NCBI GenBank assembly: GCA_947490035.1
Contig: CANLGS010000170.1
Location: forward strand, 1 to 7,625
DNA length: 7,625 nt
Direction: 5' to 3'
DNA from: Gemmataceae bacterium
Lineage (GTDB): Bacteria > Planctomycetota > Planctomycetia > Gemmatales > Gemmataceae
Shown: piece after piece, positions 1 to 7,446 of the stretch
Layout: each line of letters begins with the position of its first letter
How positions within the stretch are numbered: the first letter of the stretch is position 1
The notes under the pieces: model-generated
What the model was told of the DNA's origin: nothing
What the model saw: the letters and a program-made list of their open reading frames with translations, nothing else
The model's database searches: none
Made by a program: the position numbers and the translations under genes

Positions 1-107
1 GCATGATCAACTTCCACCGCCGAACTCGGAAGTAGACCGCGTGAGTCGTCCACCTGCTCACCGCGCGGCAAGCGGTCCACCACGGTAACAGCGAACTTGC
101 GGAGGAC
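1..107. other. Left-edge DNA, no firm gene; possible partial gene or structured leader
   Basis: No frame here can be called a gene with confidence. On the plus strand a frame ends at 33-35 (last residues would be MINFHRRTRK) and another, with codon choice poor for this genome, ends at 86-88. On the minus strand an ATG at 107-109 opens a frame that runs off the left edge with fairly high third-position GC (begins MSSASSLLPWW). The DNA can fold into neighbouring stems: 10-15 with 28-33 (6 bp), 35-40 with 72-77 (6 bp), and 41-45 with 57-61 (5 bp) stacked directly inside the second. A minus-strand promoter-like sequence lies just upstream at 108-136, so this could be a transcript leader or the start of a gene outside the window. 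GC-rich DNA forms such stems by chance, so this is tentative. Confidence 0.25.
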
Positions 108-136
108 ATTTTCTGATGAAGTTCAGAAGTTGTCAA
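108..136 (-). promoter_or_regulatory. Candidate sigma-70-type promoter reading off the left edge
   Basis: On the minus strand a perfect -35 hexamer TTGACA (131-136) is followed after exactly 17 bp by GAAAAT (108-113), which matches four of six positions of TATAAT. The site lies 36 bp beyond the stop codon of the giant membrane-protein gene, where a downstream minus-strand unit would need its own promoter. Transcription would start near position 101. The ATG at 107-109 overlaps the -10 box, so it could not be translated from this promoter. The spacing and exact -35 are seen; activity is inferred. Confidence 0.4.
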
Positions 137-172
137 GCGCTTCGTTAACCTCGCGTTTCACCGGCACGCAGC

Positions 173-3100
173 TTACTCACCCTCCGTCGGTTCCTTTCCA
201 GTTTGGCCGCGGCGCTTCTCCAGGTACGCGAACAGCGCCAGCACCACCACGCCCAGCACGATGCCCGACACGTACCACACCCACGTCTGTTGCAGGTTCA
301 CCGCCGCGTGCCAGATCATCGAGAAGATGTCCAGCAGCAAGAAGCCGACGCCGAGGTAGATGAACGCACGCACGCGGAGCAACATGCCGGCCAGCACGCC
401 CAGCACGCAGAACACCGCCAGCACCACCGGCAGCCACATCGAGTTGCCCACGCCCGCGATGAACATGTCCGCGGCCGACGCGACGTAGATCATCGCGACG
501 CCGGCGTAGCGCATCGCGTTCGACACCTCCGCCGACAGTCGCGCGCGGTTGATGTGTTCCGATATCAACACGATGAGCGCGAGCGGGATCACCCATGCCT
601 GCGGGTGGATGAAGAACGGCACGCCGTTGTGCGCCAGCATCGCCCATAGCGCCGCGTTCGTCGCGAGCGCCGCGAGCAGCGCCCAGCCGAACGACTTCTT
701 CGACAGCGCGATCAGGCCGTACACGCCGCCCGCGAGGAACCACAGCCACGCGTACATGTCGAAGTGCTGCGGCAGGTTCCGGAGGTAGTCGAGGAACGGG
801 CTAAGCCCAGGCGCGGCGTCGCGTGCGAACTCGTTCACGAACCCCGGCGGCTTCGCCCAGAACGCGAGCAGCGGGATCAGCGGCAGCAGCACGCCGGTGC
901 GCCTCAGCGGCAGCGCGAGAACGGCGATCTTCTTCCGCTCGAACAACTCCGCGAGGCCGATGCCGATGTACGCCAGCGCCATCACCGCGAACGTCCACAC
1001 CTTTGCGAGCGGCACGCGGAACAGTTCCGGCACGTTGAGCTTGAGATGCACGAAGAACAGCACGATCAGCACTTCGGTGAGGTACACGTAAGCGGTGCGG
1101 CGCGCCGGCGGAAGCGCGAGCGGGTCGCGCACCGGCTGGAGCGCGAAGCGCAGCGCGAGCACGCCGAGCGCGGCGATTCCGATGACCATCGTCAGCGAGG
1201 ATTCACGCGACAGCGGCGTGCGCCGCGTTTCGGGGTTGAACACCGGCACCTGCTGGAGCAGATGAATGCACAGCACTGTGAGCGCCACGACCGCGGTTCC
1301 GCCCGCGACGGTGCGCACGACCTGCCGCCAGTTCTCGCCGAGTCGGACCGCGAGTTCGCTCCCGCCGACGGCCGCGAACGCGAGCGCGACGAACAGCCAC
1401 GCGTTGCGGTGCAGCCACACGAAGCGGTCGGCCGGGTCGGGCACCGCCCACGCGAGCGCCGCGAGCGCGACCACGCCGAGCGAAACGCCGAGCGTTCGCA
1501 AGGTGTCGCGAGTTGAATCTGAGTAAACGCGGGCCAGCACGCCGAAGCAAAGCGCGAAGAGCGCGACGCCGGCCGGGTTCGCGAGCCGGTCCGTGAGTTC
1601 GGCCGCGGTCAACCCGATACGCAGCCCGAGTGCGCCCGCGAGGACCGCGAGAATTGGCAACACGGCGAGCAGCCACGGCCGCGAATCGCCGCGTTCGTGC
1701 ATTCCCAAAAGCGGCGTCGTGCGGCGCGACAGCCCGAACGCGAGGCACGCGACGCCGAGCGCGTAGGCCGCGAGCGCGAGTGAGGTCGCGGGCACGTTCC
1801 ACACCGGTCGCGGATCGGCTTCCGCCACGATGAGTAGGGCCGTTAGCACGCCGACGATGAACAACCCCGGCCGCGCGAACGCCGCGACGCGGTCCCACAG
1901 CCCGACCGCACACGCGAGCGCAGCGCACACCAATGCGCCCCAGGTGAGCAATCGTGGGTCGGGGCGCGCTTCCGCGAGCGTGGGCGCGAGACCGAGGACG
2001 AGCAACATGAGTATCGGCACAATGGCGATGTCGAGTCCCGCGAGCCACTGATCGCCGTCGGGCTTCGATTGTTCGCGGATGCGGAGGAGAGTCCAGCAGA
2101 TCGACGCGACCGCGAGGCCCGCCGCGTTCGCGAGGACGAACCCGGAGAGCGTGTCCGGCCCCCACGCGATCCACACGAAGATCGCGGCGAGGTTCACCGC
2201 CAACCCGGACAGACACACGAGCGCGGCCGCGCGCGTCTTCAGCGCGAGCGCGCCGAGGAACAGCGCCGACGCGAGCGACAACCCGGCCGGGAGGTACGGC
2301 TTCCACGGGTCGAACCAGCCGCCGCGCAGCGCGCAAACGACGAGCAGCGCGGCGAAGCACGTCAGCCACCACGCGCTCAGCCGGACGCGGTTCAGCGTGG
2401 CGAGGAACACGAAGCTCACGGCGGTCCATGTCAGCGCGAGCGCGTGGAATGAGAGCCACCGGTCGCGTTCGTCCCATCCCAGCACGCCGGCCGCGACCAG
2501 CACGCCGGCAATCAATCCCGCGAACGCGAACACCAGAGATTGCACATCCGGCTGTGCGCGGCGCGCGTGCCAGAAGCCCGCGCCCGCGACGAGCGTCAGC
2601 GTGAACCAGCCGAACGTGCCGAGCGGAGCGAACGCGACCGGGAGCGGGTCGAACGGCGTCGCGAGGAGCCGCATCGCCGGGACGAGACACACGAGCGCGA
2701 GCGCGCCGAAGCCGATCAGCACTTGCACCGTGAGCGGGACGCCGCCGGGCACGCGCCACTCGCACGCCAGCCACGCCAGCGCCCACACCGCCGCACAGCC
2801 CGCGAGTACGAGCATGAGCCGCGTTTGTTCGGTGCCGTCGAGCGGCTTTCCGGCCGTGACGACCGACAACGCGTAGCCGGCGGTGAGCGTGCCGATGAAC
2901 ACCAACCCGCCGGACAACGCGTACCCGGACGACCGCTCGCGCGCCGCGGTCAGCGCGAGGCCAGAGACGACTAGCGCGAGCGGCACAAGGTTGGAGAGCA
3001 TCGCGCCCATCTGCGCGAAGACGGAGGCCGCGAGCGGGCCGCCCGGCTTCAACCGGCTCAGGCCGATCTCCGCGACTTGCCCCGACAGCACGACGACCAC

Positions 3101-6100
3101 GCCCGCGGCGACCGCGAACAGCGCGAGCAACGACGCGCGCAGGACCGGCGACGGACGCACCGCGAAGCCGAGCGCGTCGGCGCCGCGCCGCACGGGCACG
3201 CGCAGCGCGACCAGCGCGGAACCCGCGACGAACGCGACCGCCAGTCCCCACCGCAGTGCGGACGCCGCCGCGACATCGACCGCGTGCGTCCCGGCCCAGA
3301 GCGCCGGCGCGGCCAGCAGAAACAGGGCAAGGCCGATGGCGTGAACGTCGGTGTCGTATTCGAGCTTCGACAGCCGCCACGACAGCAGAACGCCGCCCGC
3401 GAGCAGCGCGAGGAGGAACCACGCGCGTGGGTCGAAGGCGTGCGCCAACTCCGCGGGCGGAACGGAGAACCGCGCCGTCCCGACGGGCGTGAGTTCGGAA
3501 CTGACGCCGGGCAGTACCGCGAACGCGGCGAGTACGAGGAAGCCGATGACGGCCGTACCGAGCGCGAACCGGTCGAGTGACAACGGGTTGTCACACCACA
3601 GCTCGCGGGCGCGGGCGTTCGCGCCGAGCGCGCGCCGTGCGACGACCCACACCAGCCCGAGCGAGCCGAGCGCGAGGCCGAATGCGTGCATCGCGCGCGG
3701 GTCGCCGTGCGCGAGCGGGGTCGTTCGCCACCAATCCTGTTGCGCAGACCACCCGAACGCGACGAGAAGCGCCGCGAGCGTGATCGCACTTTGAAACGCG
3801 CTGAACGCTCCGCGTTCGCGCCACAGCAACGCGAACGCGAGCCACAACACGCCAAGCCACACCGCGAGGCCGGCGTTCGGGAACGCGAACCCGAACGCGG
3901 GGAAGAAGAGCAAGGGCACCGCCAACCCTGATGACAGCCGCGCGGCCCAGCGCAGCGGTTCGCCGAAGACGCGCGCCTGCCTTCGGCACAGGACCGCGAA
4001 GAGCGTGGCGAGCGTCGCGTGCGTCAGGATCGCGACTTCGATGGCGAGCGTTTCCGGCTTCGCGTCCCACGTGAACACGCCGAGATGGATCGCGCCGAGC
4101 AGCGACGCGACCGACGCGGTCCACGTGAACACCGCGCTGCCGGTGAGCCGCGCGAGCGCGACGAACGTGAGCGCCAGCGCGAACAGCGTGCCGGTGTGCC
4201 ACGCGCTTTCGAGCGTGAACGAATAGATCGCGAGGACGGCCGCGATCGCGCACGCGGCGAACGACACGTCGCGCCCGGCGCGGCGGAGCAGGGCGGTCGC
4301 GCCACCGTGCGTTCCGCGCAGTGCGACGGCGCTCACCGCGAGCGCGAGCGATTCGACCCCGAGGACGAAGCCCCACAGTGCCAGGCGGTTCGGCGCCTGC
4401 CACCACAGCGCCCACAGCGTTCCCACGAGGACGAGCCACAACCCGCCGTGCGCGAGCGCGCGGCGCTTCCATCTGTAGTTGGACGCGAGCAACCCGAGCG
4501 CACCGGCGAAGTGCGCGAACGCCGCGGTCGCGGGTTGCTCGGTGCCGTGCCAACTGACGAGGAGCAGGCCGAGCGTGCCGACACCGAGGGCGCCGATCGC
4601 GTAGCTTGCGGTTTGACGCGATTCGCGCCGCGCGAGCAGTTCGGCCAGCAGCGCGAGGACGAGCGCGAAGCCGACCAGCACGGCGCCGCTCGATGAGGCG
4701 CCGAGCGTTTCGTGCAGCTCGACTGCGCCCCAGCTCCCCGCGACGCCGTGGAAGCCGAGGACCGCCGCGAACGCGAGGAGCGCGATCGCGCCGACCTGGA
4801 CCCAGGGTAGCTTCTCGCGGAACGCGACGCGCGTCAGGTACGCGCCGGTGACGGCGGAGACGAGCAGCAGCGCGAGCGGGTCAGGCCACGCGAGCGCGAG
4901 TCCGGTCGTGACGGTCGCGAAGCCGGTCAGCGCGACCGCGGTGCCCATCGTGCGCAAGCCCGCGGATGTCACGCGCCGCAGCACCAGCACGCCGGCTTCG
5001 ACGACCGGCACGCCGGCGAGCGCCAGCGGCACCGCGAGCGCGGCGAGCCGTGTCGCCATGCTCGCCGGGTCGCGGACGACGTACAGCCCCCACGCGGTGA
5101 CGAGCGCGAACGCGGCCATTCCCAAGAACATCAGTAGCGCGGTCCCGCTCTTGTCGGTAATCGGATCTTCGCGCCGGCTCGGGTGATACCACGACAACCC
5201 GCCGAGCGTCGCGCCGCACGCGACCACGAAGCACGCCAGTGAGAGCCACGCGCTCGCGAGGTTTGCGGGGAGGAGTTGCGTGCCGGCCGCGCCGACGACC
5301 GCGAGCGCGAGCAGCCAGCGCCGGTCGATGGGGCCGGGCAAATGTTCGGTGCCGATCAGGTCGCGCCCGCTGGTGCGCACCACGCCCACGAATGCGGCTA
5401 ACGCTGCGATCTTCACGGCGATGTCGGTGACGCCCTGCGTGCCTTCACTAAACGGCGCCGCGAGGAGCAGCAGCGTGAGCGGCGTCAGCAGCATCGAGAT
5501 GACGAGCATTCCGCGGCTGGTGCCGGTCAGCTTCCAGCGGTGCAGCGTGTACTGCCCCGCGCCGAACAGCGCGAGCGTGACCGCCGCCGAGAGCAGGAAC
5601 CGGAAGTACGGGATCGCTTCGAGCGTTTGCCGCAGCGTGACGACGAGCGCGATGGAACAGCCGACGATGAGCAGCCCGCCGACGAGTTCGCCCCAGAGGA
5701 TGTTGTGCTCTTCGAGGAAGTTGCCGCGCCGGCGCGGTGGCAGTTGTTCGGGCGGCTCCGGTTCGAGCGGCGCGGGTTCGTCCGCTTCGAGCGCGGCGAG
5801 CACCGGCGGCAGCGGTTCCGAGACTTCGGCATCGGGTTCGGTCGTGGGCGCCGCGGCTTCGGCTTCCGGCGTGGCGACGACTTCGACCGCGTCGGCGGGC
5901 GCGACCGTCTCCGCGACCGGGCGCGCAACCGGCCGTGCGCGCGGCCTCTCGGTGGGAAGCCCCTGGAGGCTTCGCCCGCGGACGTGGAGCTGTTGGAGGA
6001 TCGTATCGGCGGTTTCGCGGTCGATCTGGGCGTGGGTGAGGAGTGCCTTGACTTCGCGCTCGGCGACGTGGACGCGGTGCAGTTCGTGGGCGAGCCGGCC

Positions 6101-6310
6101 GTCGAGTTCGAGGTCGCAGCGCGGGCAGTCGCGGTCGCGGGGTTCGGGTTCGGCGCCGCACGCCGGGCAGTAGCGGTACGGGCGCGGCGACCGGGCGCTC
6201 TCGGTGGAGCCGACGACGGCGCCGAGCATCGCGGCAATGGCGACCCAGATGAAGTGGCCGACCACGACGACGAGGACGAATCCGATCAAGAACCCGCAGA
6301 GGTTTTCCAT
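173..6310 (-). CDS. Giant polytopic membrane protein with N-terminal zinc ribbon, function unknown
   Basis: One intact frame of about 2,045 codons ends at TAA 173-175. Visible order, numbered from the ATG at 6310: a membrane helix at about 4-34; a zinc ribbon with CPAC at 48-51 and CPRC at 62-65, ten residues between the pairs; a charged helical segment at about 71-120 reminiscent of short SHOCT-type helices; an Ala/Pro/Glu-rich linker at about 120-192 ending in RRR; then a block from 197 containing EEHNILWGELVGGLLIVG; then back-to-back hydrophobic segments, by eye several dozen, to a last helix near 2007-2027 and a short basic then acidic tail. It recalls large uncharacterised multi-span proteins such as DUF2339 (COG5373) and giant planctomycete proteins with the same EEHN..WGELVGG block. 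That likeness is from memory. No catalytic or transporter motif is evident. By the positive-inside rule the C-terminal EKRR tail is probably cytoplasmic. A GTG at 6322 adds four residues (MGAH). The ATG is preferred because a promoter sits suitably upstream, but neither start has a good ribosome-binding site. Existence of the gene is near certain; its role is unknown. Confidence 0.93.
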   Translation of the reverse strand: MENLCGFLIGFVLVVVVGHFIWVAIAAMLGAVVGSTESARSPRPYRYCPACGAEPEPRDRDCPRCDLELDGRLAHELHRVHVAEREVKALLTHAQIDRETADTILQQLHVRGRSLQGLPTERPRARPVARPVAETVAPADAVEVVATPEAEAAAPTTEPDAEVSEPLPPVLAALEADEPAPLEPEPPEQLPPRRRGNFLEEHNILWGELVGGLLIVGCSIALVVTLRQTLEAIPYFRFLLSAAVTLALFGAGQYTLHRWKLTGTSRGMLVISMLLTPLTLLLLAAPFSEGTQGVTDIAVKIAALAAFVGVVRTSGRDLIGTEHLPGPIDRRWLLALAVVGAAGTQLLPANLASAWLSLACFVVACGATLGGLSWYHPSRREDPITDKSGTALLMFLGMAAFALVTAWGLYVVRDPASMATRLAALAVPLALAGVPVVEAGVLVLRRVTSAGLRTMGTAVALTGFATVTTGLALAWPDPLALLLVSAVTGAYLTRVAFREKLPWVQVGAIALLAFAAVLGFHGVAGSWGAVELHETLGASSSGAVLVGFALVLALLAELLARRESRQTASYAIGALGVGTLGLLLVSWHGTEQPATAAFAHFAGALGLLASNYRWKRRALAHGGLWLVLVGTLWALWWQAPNRLALWGFVLGVESLALAVSAVALRGTHGGATALLRRAGRDVSFAACAIAAVLAIYSFTLESAWHTGTLFALALTFVALARLTGSAVFTWTASVASLLGAIHLGVFTWDAKPETLAIEVAILTHATLATLFAVLCRRQARVFGEPLRWAARLSSGLAVPLLFFPAFGFAFPNAGLAVWLGVLWLAFALLWRERGAFSAFQSAITLAALLVAFGWSAQQDWWRTTPLAHGDPRAMHAFGLALGSLGLVWVVARRALGANARARELWCDNPLSLDRFALGTAVIGFLVLAAFAVLPGVSSELTPVGTARFSVPPAELAHAFDPRAWFLLALLAGGVLLSWRLSKLEYDTDVHAIGLALFLLAAPALWAGTHAVDVAAASALRWGLAVAFVAGSALVALRVPVRRGADALGFAVRPSPVLRASLLALFAVAAGVVVVLSGQVAEIGLSRLKPGGPLAASVFAQMGAMLSNLVPLALVVSGLALTAARERSSGYALSGGLVFIGTLTAGYALSVVTAGKPLDGTEQTRLMLVLAGCAAVWALAWLACEWRVPGGVPLTVQVLIGFGALALVCLVPAMRLLATPFDPLPVAFAPLGTFGWFTLTLVAGAGFWHARRAQPDVQSLVFAFAGLIAGVLVAAGVLGWDERDRWLSFHALALTWTAVSFVFLATLNRVRLSAWWLTCFAALLVVCALRGGWFDPWKPYLPAGLSLASALFLGALALKTRAAALVCLSGLAVNLAAIFVWIAWGPDTLSGFVLANAAGLAVASICWTLLRIREQSKPDGDQWLAGLDIAIVPILMLLVLGLAPTLAEARPDPRLLTWGALVCAALACAVGLWDRVAAFARPGLFIVGVLTALLIVAEADPRPVWNVPATSLALAAYALGVACLAFGLSRRTTPLLGMHERGDSRPWLLAVLPILAVLAGALGLRIGLTAAELTDRLANPAGVALFALCFGVLARVYSDSTRDTLRTLGVSLGVVALAALAWAVPDPADRFVWLHRNAWLFVALAFAAVGGSELAVRLGENWRQVVRTVAGGTAVVALTVLCIHLLQQVPVFNPETRRTPLSRESSLTMVIGIAALGVLALRFALQPVRDPLALPPARRTAYVYLTEVLIVLFFVHLKLNVPELFRVPLAKVWTFAVMALAYIGIGLAELFERKKIAVLALPLRRTGVLLPLIPLLAFWAKPPGFVNEFARDAAPGLSPFLDYLRNLPQHFDMYAWLWFLAGGVYGLIALSKKSFGWALLAALATNAALWAMLAHNGVPFFIHPQAWVIPLALIVLISEHINRARLSAEVSNAMRYAGVAMIYVASAADMFIAGVGNSMWLPVVLAVFCVLGVLAGMLLRVRAFIYLGVGFLLLDIFSMIWHAAVNLQQTWVWYVSGIVLGVVVLALFAYLEKRRGQTGKEPTEGE
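5735..5953 (-). other. Low-complexity Ala/Pro/Glu linker within the giant membrane protein
   Basis: Residues about 120-192 of the giant protein are dominated by alanine, proline and acidic residues, with a basic opening (RPRARPVARP) and a basic close (PPRRR). It probably forms an extended, disordered tether between the zinc ribbon/helical head and the polytopic membrane body. The composition is seen directly; the tether role is inference. Such segments often vary in length between relatives. Confidence 0.7.
6116..6169 (-). other. Zinc-ribbon motif (CxxC-x10-CxxC) in the giant membrane protein
   Basis: The frame encodes CPACG, ten intervening residues, then CPRCD. This is the spacing of the small zinc-ribbon folds often found at the ends of bacterial membrane and regulatory proteins. 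All four cysteines are present, so metal binding is plausible. It follows the first membrane helix directly, which places the ribbon in a soluble segment near the membrane. Its partner (protein, nucleic acid or another part of the same protein) cannot be told from sequence. Confidence 0.8.
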
Positions 6311-6322
6311 GTGGGCGCCCAC
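6311..6322. promoter_or_regulatory. 12-bp perfect palindrome abutting the start codon of the giant gene
   Basis: GTGGGCGCCCAC reads the same on both strands and ends immediately before the preferred ATG. Its first three bases on the minus strand are also the alternative GTG start. It occupies the place where a ribosome-binding site would be, and no purine-rich Shine-Dalgarno sequence is visible. It could be an operator half-site pair or chance in GC-rich DNA. Confidence 0.3.
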
Positions 6323-6356
6323 CCGGAGTTACCCACACCGACGCGGGAAGAGGGGA

Positions 6357-6385
6357 ATTATTCCCACGACCACATCGAACAGCAA
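6357..6385 (-). promoter_or_regulatory. Candidate promoter for the giant membrane-protein gene
   Basis: On the minus strand TTGCTG (6380-6385) and AATAAT (6357-6362) are separated by 17 bp. The -10 matches five of six consensus positions and the -35 keeps the key TTG. Transcription would begin near 6350, giving a leader of about 40 nt before the ATG at 6310. The -10 lies within the palindrome GGGAAT-T-ATTCCC (6353-6365), a possible operator. The -35 directly abuts the foot of the inverted repeat. This AT-rich island stands out from its surroundings. Confidence 0.4.
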
Positions 6386-6517
6386 GGAACAAGAGCCGCA
6401 GATAACGCAGAGGACGCAGATCAAGACAAAAGACCAAGAGTGATTTGGAAGAAGTGTTTTCTACTTCTCTTTGGGTTTTGATCTGCGTCCTCTGCGTTGT
6501 CTGCGGCTCTTGTTCTT
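6385..6517. repeat. Intergenic inverted repeat with 9-bp-periodic CGCAGA arms
   Basis: Arm 6387-6424 is the reverse complement of 6478-6515 over 38 bp with one mismatch (6403/6499). Pairing extends imperfectly into the centre: CCAAGAG at 6434-6440 against 6467-6474 with a one-base bulge, and AGAAGT 6450-6455 against ACTTCT 6463-6468 around a 7-base loop. Each arm carries three CGCAGA units spaced 9 bp apart (6397, 6406, 6415; mirrored from 6482, 6491, 6500 as TCTGCG). The element starts 7 bp past the isomerase stop codon. It could act as a strong hairpin terminator or mRNA stabiliser, but no T-rich tract follows the stem on the minus strand. No target-site duplication is visible and it has no coding capacity. 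I recall CGCAGA-type repeats as dispersed in planctomycete and related genomes; that is memory, not a search result. Confidence 0.9.
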
Positions 6518-6524
6518 CTTCGGC

Positions 6525-7439
6525 TCACACGTCGCAGGCGGCCACAGCCTGCTTCAGGCCCGCCAGCGGGTCGCGCGTCGGGATGAACTCCTGACCCACA
6601 TAGCCGGTGTAGCCCACGTCTACCAACTTCTTGATGACCGCGGGGTAGTTCACCTCCTGCTTGTCGTCGAGTTCGCCGCGGCCCGGCGCGCCGGCCGTGT
6701 GAACGTGGCCGATCAACTCCTTCGTCTGCTCGATGCGGCGGATCAGGTCGCCGTGCATCACCTGAACGTGGTAGATGTCGAACAGCAGTTTCACGCGCGG
6801 GCTGCCGACCTTCTTCAACACGTTGGCGACGAAGTCGAGGTCGTCGCCCTGGTAACCTGGATGGCCCTTCATGGGGTCGGAGTCGTCGCGCGTGTTCAGG
6901 TGTTCGAGGCACACCGTGATGCCCTTCTTCTCCGCGTGAAGGGCGAGCTTCTTCAGCCCCGCGACGCAGTTCGCGAAGGCGTCGTCGGTGGAGATCGCGG
7001 CGGACTTGGGGTCGTCGGGGTTGGTCCACTTGTAGCCGACGAACGCGATCACGTTGGGGTACTTGGCGTCGGCGCACACGTCGATGGTCTTGCCCGTGCG
7101 CTCGATAATCTCGTCGTGGAACTTCGGGTTATTGAAGCCGCGCATGAAGGGCGCGCCGGGCATGCCGTTGGGCGCGATCGCGCACACGAGGCCGTGCTTC
7201 TTGAGCGTCGGCCAGTCTTCCGGGCCGATCAGTTCCACCGACTTGCACTGAAGGTCTTTCGCGATCGTACACACCTTCTCGACGTTCCACTTCTCGCCGC
7301 GCGCGTTGAAACACCAGAACGCCACCGACTGCTTCACGTTGCCCTTCGGCTTGGCTTTCGGTTCGTCGGCGTGCGTCATGGTTGCTCCTGTTGCGGCGAG
7401 TGCGACCGCCCCTGACAGTACTTGGCGACGGCTTGGCAT
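6525..7439 (-). CDS. Tat-exported hydroxypyruvate-isomerase-like TIM-barrel protein
   Basis: A 304-residue protein of the sugar isomerase/epimerase TIM-barrel superfamily, closest by eye to hydroxypyruvate isomerase (Hyi, COG3622), which interconverts hydroxypyruvate and tartronate semialdehyde. The N-terminus has a twin-arginine signal (SRRQVLS at 3-9, then an Ala-rich hydrophobic stretch), with likely cleavage after THA at 24. Probable metal ligands, by analogy to Hyi, are Glu179 (VCLEH), Asp221 (LLFDIYH), His247 (GHVHTAG) and Glu284 (GQEF). GHVHTAGAPGRGELD corresponds to the family's GH-x-Q-x-AG-x-PGR-x-EPD region, with His where Hyi has Gln. It is longer than cytoplasmic Hyi (about 258 aa), mostly because of the signal and a Lys-rich spacer. 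The start at 7439 is fixed by GGAG seven bases upstream and by the intact Tat motif; the internal ATG at 7379 would remove the signal. The true substrate may be another sugar or hydroxy acid. Family call firm, exact reaction not. Confidence 0.92.
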   Translation of the reverse strand: MPSRRQVLSGAVALAATGATMTHADEPKAKPKGNVKQSVAFWCFNARGEKWNVEKVCTIAKDLQCKSVELIGPEDWPTLKKHGLVCAIAPNGMPGAPFMRGFNNPKFHDEIIERTGKTIDVCADAKYPNVIAFVGYKWTNPDDPKSAAISTDDAFANCVAGLKKLALHAEKKGITVCLEHLNTRDDSDPMKGHPGYQGDDLDFVANVLKKVGSPRVKLLFDIYHVQVMHGDLIRRIEQTKELIGHVHTAGAPGRGELDDKQEVNYPAVIKKLVDVGYTGYVGQEFIPTRDPLAGLKQAVAACDV

Positions 7440-7446
7440 GGCGTGA

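Noticed and set aside
10..36. 5S rRNA-like stretch on the plus strand (CCGAACTCGGAAGT at 20-33)
   Set aside because: The bases match the conserved loop C region of 5S rRNA, but the following 70 bases lack the expected GCGCCGATGGTA-type segment and helix I partner. A covariance search with the 5S model would be decisive.
1203..3422. 739-residue minus-strand open frame inside the giant gene
   Set aside because: Arg/Ala-dominated, no domains, fully nested in a long coherent membrane-protein frame; it arises from GC-rich third codon positions.
173..6310. Dense GCGAGCGCG-type motifs across the giant gene as possible iterated palindromes or binding sites
   Set aside because: They follow from repeated Ala-Leu-Ala codons (GCG CTC GCG) in the coding strand and sit in frame with the protein.
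5540..6481. 313-residue plus-strand open frame antisense to the start of the giant gene
   Set aside because: Arg/Asp/Glu-rich shadow of the Ala/Pro linker and zinc-ribbon codons, and it reads into the inverted repeat; no start signal or family features.
6385..6517. CRISPR array or insertion sequence
   Set aside because: Only two arms in inverted orientation with no spacers, no transposase and no visible target-site duplication.
6471..7415. 314-residue plus-strand open frame antisense to the isomerase-like gene
   Set aside because: The opposite strand encodes a recognisable TIM barrel with signal peptide and ribosome-binding site; this frame starts within the repeat and has no domain.
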